From the NCBI GenBank assembly GCA_003165495.1, contig PMMB01000125.1, positions 2,985 through 14,905 on the forward strand: a stretch of DNA of 11,921 bases. The letters are read 5' to 3'. A program made the position numbers and the translations under genes. The number at the start of each line of letters is the position of its first letter. Positions within the stretch are counted from its first letter, which is position 1. The stretch is from Gammaproteobacteria bacterium. Its GTDB lineage: Bacteria > Pseudomonadota > Gammaproteobacteria > Steroidobacterales > Steroidobacteraceae. The notes under the pieces were generated by a model. That model ran no database searches, had not been told where the DNA came from, and saw nothing but the letters and a program-made list of their open reading frames with translations. This document shows positions 6,593 through 11,921 of this stretch, piece by piece.

Positions 6593-8593
6593 CTAGCTTG
6601 CGTCCGTGAAGCGTTCCATGGTGTCGCCAAGAGCGCGGCGGAGCGGTTCGAGCTGCGTCTCGAAATGTTTCCAGTAGCCAACCCCCGACGCGTACAAGGG
6701 TTGACGCACCTGCTCGGCGCTCGCCGTGCGGATGGGGCGCTTGGTTTCATGAAACGCGAGGCACGCAGGCTCGAAATCCAGCCCGCAATGCGTCAACAGG
6801 CGGCGGATGTTCGTCTCCGGATCGCGCACCAGGTGCTCGTACTGCAGATGCAGCACCTTGCCCGGCAGCACCGTGTCCCAATGGTCCATGAGGCTCAGGT
6901 AACATCGATAGTAGCGCCCTAAATCATCGAGGTCGTAGCTGAAGGACTGGCCTTCGGCGAAGTGCTGCTTGTAGGTGCTGAAGCACGAGTCCATCGGATG
7001 GCGGCGCACGTCGATGATGATGGCGTTCGGCAGCATGCTGTGGATGAGGCCCACGTGGCTGAAGTTGTTCGGCATCTTGTCGATGAAGTGCGGCCGTCCG
7101 CTGCGCAGCGGCGCCGTCTCCTCGATGTAGCGGCGGCCGAGGAGCGCGAATTGCGCGAGCGGCACGGCGCTGGCACTCTCCGGGTACGCGTCGTGCTCCG
7201 GGTTCGCATGGTCGAGCTCGCGGACGATGGTCAGCACATTCGGCAACTCGAAGGTCCCTTCGACGCTCGAATGGCTGGCTAGAATCTGCTCGACCAGAGT
7301 GGAGCCGGATCGGGGCAATCCGACCACGAAGATGGGCGCGGGATCGCCATGCCCGGCATGGGCGCGCTGCGCAAAGAACGCCGCGTTGAAACACTCGCGC
7401 ACGCGCCGCGTCTTGTTCTCGAATACCCTGATATCAAACACAACCGTCTTGCGGCGGTGCCGATTGCCGGCCGCGTAGTGCTCGAACGCCGCCGCGTAGT
7501 TCTGCCGGTGCTCGAACGCGCGCCCGAGCGCGAAGTGCAGATGCGCCTGGTCCGTATCGTCGCCGCCATCGCCCTTCACCAGGGCCTGCATGGCCGCGAT
7601 CTCGGCGTCGCTGAACACGTAGGTTTTCAGATCTGCGAGACTCCAATAGACCTCGCTGAAATTTGGATCGAACCCGAGGCAGGCCTTGTAGGCCTCCTCG
7701 CATTCGCGGCGATGGCCCAGAGTCTTGTGCAGATGACCGATCGAGAGGCGCAGGCGCACTTCGCCGGGATTGAGGCGCGCCGCTTCCTCAAAAGCTATCA
7801 GAGCGTCCGGCTGGCGCATCATGCGGGTGCACACATTGCCGAGCATGACCCAGTTCTTCGGGTTTTCCGGCTCGATGTTTAGCAAGTGACGAACCGCCGC
7901 CTCGGCCTCGGGGAGCCGCCCGAGATCGACCATGGCTTGGCACAGTCCACGCCAGGCAAGCGGCAGGTGGGCCGATTGCTTGAGGGCATGGCGCAGCAGC
8001 CGTTCCGCATCGGCGCCGCGGCTGACGCCGAGTGAAATCGCGGCCAGACCGCATACTGCCGCCACATGGCTCGCGTCAGCCTTCAGGATGTCGCGAAATA
8101 TGAGCTCAGCCGTCTTGCGATCCTCGGCCACGAGAGCGGCGGTCGCTTCCTCGATACGGTGAAGTTGAGGATCCGTCAGTCGGGCGCGCTCATAGGCCAC
8201 TCTCGCATCCGGGTATTTTTGAAGGTCGACGAGCACGTCGCCATAGGCAAGCCACGCGGTCGGAAGCGTTGGCGCGGCCGCGACGACCCGCTGAAGTTCC
8301 TCGCGTGCCGCCTCCAGCCGTCCGGCGCTGCGATAAGCGCGCGCCAGGTCGGTGCGTGCTTGCCAGAATTGCGGGGCTACGGAAACCGTGCGTTCGAGAG
8401 TCTCGATAGCGGCCGGTACTTTGTCTTGATCGAGGAGCGCGACCCCAAGCAGGCGCATGCTGTTGACGTCGCCGGGAGCCCTAGATTGAATGGCACGCAG
8501 CTGCCGCTCGGCGGTTGCGGCTCGCCCCGTGCGTAAGCTAGCCAGAGCCTGTCCGTAGGCGGCCCGTAACTCTGCTTGTGACCGGTCCTCCAC
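6593..8593 (-). CDS. TPR-repeat / sulfotransferase fusion protein
   Basis: This is a two-domain protein of 666 residues. Residues from about 10 to 375 are tetratricopeptide repeats, a protein-binding superhelix, recognisable from repeated phrases such as GRLEAAREELQRV, GRLPEAEAAVRHLL and QPDALIAFEEAARLNP. Residues about 420-660 form a PAPS-dependent sulfotransferase. The 5'-phosphosulfate loop is VVGLPRSGSTLVEQIL (423-438), followed by GTFELPNV with a likely catalytic Glu at 449. The 3'-phosphate site is DVRRHPMDSCFSTYK (528-542), with R530/R531 and S536/S539 as candidate contacts. This layout resembles tyrosylprotein-sulfotransferase-like enzymes, and the TPR part may recruit a protein or peptide acceptor; the acceptor is unknown. 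There is no signal peptide, so it is probably cytoplasmic. It begins with GTG 15 bp after the regulator stop, indicating a shared transcript, and precedes the TonB receptor. The domain call is secure; the biological role is not known. Confidence 0.92.
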   Translation of the reverse strand: MEDRSQAELRAAYGQALASLRTGRAATAERQLRAIQSRAPGDVNSMRLLGVALLDQDKVPAAIETLERTVSVAPQFWQARTDLARAYRSAGRLEAAREELQRVVAAAPTLPTAWLAYGDVLVDLQKYPDARVAYERARLTDPQLHRIEEATAALVAEDRKTAELIFRDILKADASHVAAVCGLAAISLGVSRGADAERLLRHALKQSAHLPLAWRGLCQAMVDLGRLPEAEAAVRHLLNIEPENPKNWVMLGNVCTRMMRQPDALIAFEEAARLNPGEVRLRLSIGHLHKTLGHRRECEEAYKACLGFDPNFSEVYWSLADLKTYVFSDAEIAAMQALVKGDGGDDTDQAHLHFALGRAFEHRQNYAAAFEHYAAGNRHRRKTVVFDIRVFENKTRRVRECFNAAFFAQRAHAGHGDPAPIFVVGLPRSGSTLVEQILASHSSVEGTFELPNVLTIVRELDHANPEHDAYPESASAVPLAQFALLGRRYIEETAPLRSGRPHFIDKMPNNFSHVGLIHSMLPNAIIIDVRRHPMDSCFSTYKQHFAEGQSFSYDLDDLGRYYRCYLSLMDHWDTVLPGKVLHLQYEHLVRDPETNIRRLLTHCGLDFEPACLAFHETKRPIRTASAEQVRQPLYASGVGYWKHFETQLEPLRRALGDTMERFTDAS

Positions 8594-8608
8594 AGGAATC
8601 GACGGCGT

Positions 8609-9667
8609 CTAAGTGACGGTGGCCGGAGCGGCGCGAAATTCGCGAAGCCGGCCGCCCTTGTCGCCGATCTTGCGCTCGGCGCTCGGCGGATATCCGAACT
8701 GAATGCGGTAGCACTTTGAAAAATGCGGCGGCGACTGAAATCCGCAAGCCGTCGTGATATCCATGATGGGCATCGCAGTCTGCAGCAGCAACTCGCGCGC
8801 GCGCCGCAGGCGCATCTCAAGATAGTAGTGCTTCGGCACGCAGTTCAAATCGCGCTTGAATAGGCGCTCGATTTGACGGCGCGACAGGCCCGTGGCCTTG
8901 GCGATTTTTTCCAGCGACAGCGGTTTCTCGATGTTTTCCTCCATCAGCTGCGCCACCCGAATCAACCCACGGTGCGATACGCCGACCTGCGCCCGCAGCG
9001 GAACGTATTGTCGATCCGTGTCCTTACGGACTCGATCGACGATGAATTGCTCAGAGACCAACTGCGAGATCCGCGGCCCTAACTTCACTTGAATGAGGTT
9101 CAGCATGAGGTCCAAGGGCGCCGTGCCGCCGGAGCAGGTAAAGCGGTCGCGGTCGATGGTGAACAACTGGTCGCTGATTCGAACCCTGGGAAACTCTTCA
9201 CGCAGAGCCGAGAGATTCTCCCAGTGAATGGTCGCGCTGAAATTATCGAGCAAGCCGGCCCGTGCCAGCGCGTAACCCCCGGTACAGAGGGCGCCAAGCG
9301 GCACCCGGCGCTCGGCCAGCCGCCGAAGCGCCGTCAACAGCGCCGGCGATACTGCTTCGCGAACGTTGATGCCGCCGCAGACAAACAAAATATCGACCGC
9401 TCCCAACTTGTCGAGGGCGCCGGTCGGTGACAGATTGAGTCCGCTGCTGGCATCCGCAGCGCGCCCGTCCAAGCTAAGGACAGACCACTCGTAGACCTCG
9501 TTGCCGACCAAGCGATTTGCCATTCGCAACGGTTCAAGGGCATTCGCCACGGCGATCAAAGAATAGTTCGGCAAGGTTAGAAATGCGTACTTGCATTTGC
9601 GCAACACGGCGGGCGATTCCAAGGTGCCTCCGAGGGACAAAAGGAATAAGGATCGGGACGCCGCCAT
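8609..9667 (-). CDS. GbdR-like AraC-family regulator with DJ-1/PfpI (GATase1-like) N-terminal domain
   Basis: This transcription factor has 352 residues. The N-terminal half (about 25-195) is a DJ-1/PfpI-like ligand domain (YAFLTLPNYSLIAVANALEP, VDILFVCGGI, GALCTGGYALA with the nucleophile-position Cys at 128, and TIHWENLSALREEFP). The C-terminal part carries the two AraC helix-turn-helices (about 249-270 and 300-322, including GFQSPPHFSKCYRIQFGYPP). This architecture is shared by GbdR, CdhR and SouR, the Pseudomonas regulators of glycine betaine, carnitine and sarcosine catabolism. Here it divides the betaine cluster from a divergent dehydrogenase, so GbdR-like control is the natural reading. 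It may also respond to carnitine or another related amine. ATG 9667 lacks a clear ribosome site; an in-frame TTG at 9622 has GGAGG four bases upstream, so the true start could be shorter by 15 residues. The 15-bp gap to the sulfotransferase gene suggests both are on one message. Confidence 0.88.
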   Translation of the reverse strand: MAASRSLFLLSLGGTLESPAVLRKCKYAFLTLPNYSLIAVANALEPLRMANRLVGNEVYEWSVLSLDGRAADASSGLNLSPTGALDKLGAVDILFVCGGINVREAVSPALLTALRRLAERRVPLGALCTGGYALARAGLLDNFSATIHWENLSALREEFPRVRISDQLFTIDRDRFTCSGGTAPLDLMLNLIQVKLGPRISQLVSEQFIVDRVRKDTDRQYVPLRAQVGVSHRGLIRVAQLMEENIEKPLSLEKIAKATGLSRRQIERLFKRDLNCVPKHYYLEMRLRRARELLLQTAMPIMDITTACGFQSPPHFSKCYRIQFGYPPSAERKIGDKGGRLREFRAAPATVT

Positions 9668-9698
9668 TATGCCCGCTTGCCTGCATCTTGTCTGTTTC

Positions 9699-9714
9699 CG
9701 ACATATTGTTGTCG
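9699..9714. promoter_or_regulatory. Dyad CGACA-N6-TGTCG upstream of the regulator (candidate operator)
   Basis: In the 176-bp divergent gap, CGACA and TGTCG form perfect five-base arms around TATTGT. It lies 32 bp upstream of the regulator ATG, a position suited to autoregulation. An overlapping ACA-TAT-TGT symmetry is also visible. A second TTGTCG occurs 85 bp to the right (9794-9799), beside the CGCAATTGGCG dyad. Binding by the local regulator is inference. Confidence 0.3.
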
Positions 9715-9797
9715 TTTTTCAGACGGTGCCCGGGCGCTTCCCAGCCCCATGCGTGGCCAGTTTCGCTCCGGCCTGGCGCATTTCCATAAGGGATTGT

Positions 9798-9808
9798 CGC
9801 AATTGGCG
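9798..9808. promoter_or_regulatory. Dyad CGCAATTGGCG upstream of the dehydrogenase gene (candidate shared operator)
   Basis: CGCAATTGGCG ends 35 bp before ATG 9844 and matches the core of the perfect palindrome upstream of gbcA (CGCAATTTGCG) at 10 of 11 positions. It also overlaps ATTGTCGCAAT (9793-9803), a second small inverted repeat. Its position just upstream of the gene is typical for an AraC-family activator site. Confidence 0.45.
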
Positions 9809-9843
9809 TCTTGTTTAGCGGCCCGGTAGTTAAACTGCCAGGC

Positions 9844-11921
9844 ATGAAAACTCATGCCCGCGTCGTGGTGATTGGTGGCGGTGTGGTGGGCGTCAGTACG
9901 CTTTACCATTTGGCCCTGAAAGGTTGGACTGACGCGGTGCTGCTGGAGCGCGCCGAGCTCACCGCAGGATCAACCTGGCATGCGGCGGGCTTGCTGCCGC
10001 TGTTCAACATGAGCTACACGGTTGGCCAGCTGCACAAATATTCCGTGGACCTTTACAAGCGACTACCGGCTGAAACCGGCCAAGACGTGAGTTTTCACGT
10101 CACCGGCAATTTGCGCCTTGCGACCTGCCGCGATCGCATGGATGAGTACCAGAAATACTGCGGCACGGCCAATACCATCGGTGTGCCCTTCCAGGTGATT
10201 GGGCCCCAGCAAGTACGCGACCTATGGCCGTTGGTCGATTTAGGGGACGGCGCCGGGACGCCCAAAATCATCGGCGCGCTCTACCATCCCGATGACGGTC
10301 ACATCGCTCCGGCGGATCTCACCATGGCGCTGCGCAAGGGCGCACGCAGCCGCGGCGCGCAAATCCATGAGCAGTGCGAGGTCACTGCGGCGAAGCGCAC
10401 GCCCTCCGGGGAGTGGCATCTGACCACCAACAAGGGCGACATCGTTGCCGAGCACGTGGTTTGCGCCACCGGCAATTACGCGCGACAAATAGGGCGCATG
10501 TTCGGTCTCAACGTGCCCTCCATTCCCGTCGAACACCAATACATCGTGTATGACGAATCGCCCGAACTGAAAGCCTATCGTCAAGGCGGCGGACGGGAAC
10601 TTGCGGTGCTGCGTGAGTCGGATCAGTCCTACTATTTGCGCGAAGAGCGCATGGGTTGGATATTGGGGCCCTACGAAGCGGGTGCCCCGGCGCGCTTCGC
10701 CGATGGCGTGCCCGACTGGTTCGGCAAGAGTCTGTTCGAAGGCGACCTGGAGCGTTTACTGCCGCATGTCGAGGCGGCGCAGCGGCGCGTGCCTTCGCTT
10801 GCAACCTGCGGCATCAAGGACATCGTGAACGGGCCCATTGCCTACACGCCGGACGGCAGTCCGTTGATCGGCCCCGCCTGGGGCGCCCGAAATTTATGGC
10901 TCAACGAGGGCCACAGCTTTGGCATCACCGCGGCCGGTGGTTCCGGCTGGCAGCTTGCCGAGTGGATAGTCGAGGGCGAGCCCGGCATCGACATGATGGC
11001 AGTCGATCCGCGGCGCTATGGACCCTACACCAGCAAGCGCTACGTGGTGCAAAAAAACGAGGAAACGTATCGAAACGTCTTCGTCATCCACTTTCCGGAC
11101 GAGGAGCGTGCCGATGCGCGCCCCGCGAAGAGCAGCCCGGTATACGACAAGCTCGCGCGCATGGGCGCGGTGTTCGGGCAACGCTACGGCTGGGAGCGGG
11201 CCAACTGGTTCGCTCCGCCGGGAGTTCCGCCCAAGGATAAATGGAGCTTTCGCCGCTCGAATTACTTCGAGCACGTGGGCCATGAAGCCTTGGGCCTGCG
11301 TCAACGCGTGGGGGTCATCGATCTGACGCCGTTCACCAAGCACGAAGTGACGGGACCGGGCGCGGAAAGCTGGCTCGATGGCTTGGTGGCCAACAAAGTG
11401 CCGACCAAGATCGGCCGGATTGCACTCTGCCACGCGCTGACCCGCCGCGGCGGCATTCGCTCCGAGTTCACCATCACCAAGATCGCCGAGCAACACTACT
11501 ATGTGGTGAGCGCAGGCGCCGCCGAGCGCTACGACAGCGACTATCTGCAGCAATTGCTGCCCCAGGACGGCAGCGTGACCTTGCGCAATATCACCATGAG
11601 CCGCGGTTGCTTCGTCGTGGCCGGACCGCGCTCGCGGGAGGTGTTGGCGAAACTGGTGGATGCACCGTTGGACAATGCAGCGTTTCCCTGGCTGACCGGG
11701 CAAGTGACCGAAGTCGGCCTCGCCACCGATGTGTATCTGTTGCGCGTAAACTTCGTCGGCGCGCTCGGCTGGGAGCTGCATTTCCCGATCGAGTATGCGC
11801 ATCACCTGTTCGACTCGCTGTTCGCCGCCGGCGCGGAATTCAACATTGGCATGGCCGGCATGCGCGCGATGGAATCCCTGCGGCTCGAGAAGTCGTACCG
11901 CATGTGGGGCAGCGACCTGAC
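9844..11921 (+). CDS. FAD/GcvT-type dimethylglycine dehydrogenase (or sarcosine dehydrogenase), N-terminal ~85%; continues past right edge
   Basis: This is a flavin oxidoreductase fused to an aminomethyltransferase-like domain, expected to demethylate dimethylglycine to sarcosine and pass the one-carbon unit to tetrahydrofolate. The 692 visible residues start MKTHARVVVIGGGVVGVS, a Rossmann FAD fold (8-18). GSTWHAAGL holds H46, the position of the covalently bound FAD in the dimethylglycine dehydrogenase family. The FAD domain ends near 385 (NEGHSFGITAAGGSG). The GcvT domain starts about residue 470 (SNYFEHVGHEALGLRQRV) and includes RVNFVGALGWELH near 634-646. The usual family length is roughly 800-850, so 100-150 residues are missing. 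In the motif corresponding to GG-x-x-S-D, this protein has GGIRSEF with Glu541 where many members have the folate-site Asp. The start has no strong ribosome site. It is divergent from the regulator and carries the CGCAATTGGCG dyad. By context it fills the dimethylglycine step between GbcA and SoxB; sarcosine dehydrogenase is the main alternative. Confidence 0.88.
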   Translation, partial: MKTHARVVVIGGGVVGVSTLYHLALKGWTDAVLLERAELTAGSTWHAAGLLPLFNMSYTVGQLHKYSVDLYKRLPAETGQDVSFHVTGNLRLATCRDRMDEYQKYCGTANTIGVPFQVIGPQQVRDLWPLVDLGDGAGTPKIIGALYHPDDGHIAPADLTMALRKGARSRGAQIHEQCEVTAAKRTPSGEWHLTTNKGDIVAEHVVCATGNYARQIGRMFGLNVPSIPVEHQYIVYDESPELKAYRQGGGRELAVLRESDQSYYLREERMGWILGPYEAGAPARFADGVPDWFGKSLFEGDLERLLPHVEAAQRRVPSLATCGIKDIVNGPIAYTPDGSPLIGPAWGARNLWLNEGHSFGITAAGGSGWQLAEWIVEGEPGIDMMAVDPRRYGPYTSKRYVVQKNEETYRNVFVIHFPDEERADARPAKSSPVYDKLARMGAVFGQRYGWERANWFAPPGVPPKDKWSFRRSNYFEHVGHEALGLRQRVGVIDLTPFTKHEVTGPGAESWLDGLVANKVPTKIGRIALCHALTRRGGIRSEFTITKIAEQHYYVVSAGAAERYDSDYLQQLLPQDGSVTLRNITMSRGCFVVAGPRSREVLAKLVDAPLDNAAFPWLTGQVTEVGLATDVYLLRVNFVGALGWELHFPIEYAHHLFDSLFAAGAEFNIGMAGMRAMESLRLEKSYRMWGSDL

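Noticed and set aside
9804..9819. Possible sigma54 promoter upstream of the dehydrogenase (TGGCGT...TTAGC)
   Set aside because: The -24 element looks plausible but the GC of the -12 element is one base out of register (GG-N11-GC) and TTGC is not present.
10894..11805. 303-residue open frame on the minus strand opposite the dehydrogenase
   Set aside because: The plus strand encodes an unmistakable FAD/GcvT enzyme throughout; the antisense translation has no motif.

Overview
The window looks like a chromosomal piece of a GC-rich Gram-negative bacterium. A TonB-dependent outer-membrane receptor and exported hydrolase show the Gram-negative envelope. The GbcA-like Rieske oxygenase and GbdR-like regulator point to Proteobacteria. 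A gammaproteobacterium is my best guess, but this is inference. Coding density is very high: seven genes, no gap over 180 bp, and no RNA genes, IS elements, CRISPR or other mobile features that I can see.

Layout, left to right: (1) the N-terminal part of a heterotetrameric sarcosine oxidase beta subunit (minus, runs off the left edge); (2) a GbcA-like Rieske glycine-betaine monooxygenase (minus), 18 bp upstream of it; (3) an exported S9-family (prolyl oligopeptidase/acylaminoacyl peptidase type) serine peptidase (minus); (4) a TonB-dependent receptor (minus); (5) a TPR-sulfotransferase fusion protein (minus); (6) a GlxA/GbdR-type AraC-family regulator with a DJ-1/PfpI N-terminal domain (minus); (7) a divergent FAD/GcvT-type dimethylglycine (or sarcosine) dehydrogenase (plus, runs off the right edge).

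Genes 1, 2 and 7 together encode all three demethylation steps glycine betaine -> dimethylglycine -> sarcosine -> glycine. Gene 6 belongs to the regulator type that controls this pathway in Pseudomonas. The unexpected part is the block of about 6.5 kb in the middle: sulfotransferase, TonB receptor and S9 peptidase. All three share the orientation of the flanking catabolic genes, and nothing indicates a mobile element. The receptor has its own good sigma70-like promoter (TTGACA-18 bp-CATGAT). A near-identical dyad, CGCAATT(T/G)GCG, lies upstream of both the Rieske gene and the dehydrogenase gene. I did not find it upstream of the receptor, so the catabolic genes may share an operator while the envelope block is controlled separately.

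The main hypotheses are: (a) a betaine-demethylation regulon using a GcvT-type flavoenzyme for the second step and defined by the shared dyad; and (b) an uncharacterised TonB receptor / peptidase / sulfotransferase module linked to it. Substrates of the receptor, peptidase and sulfotransferase cannot be read from the sequence.
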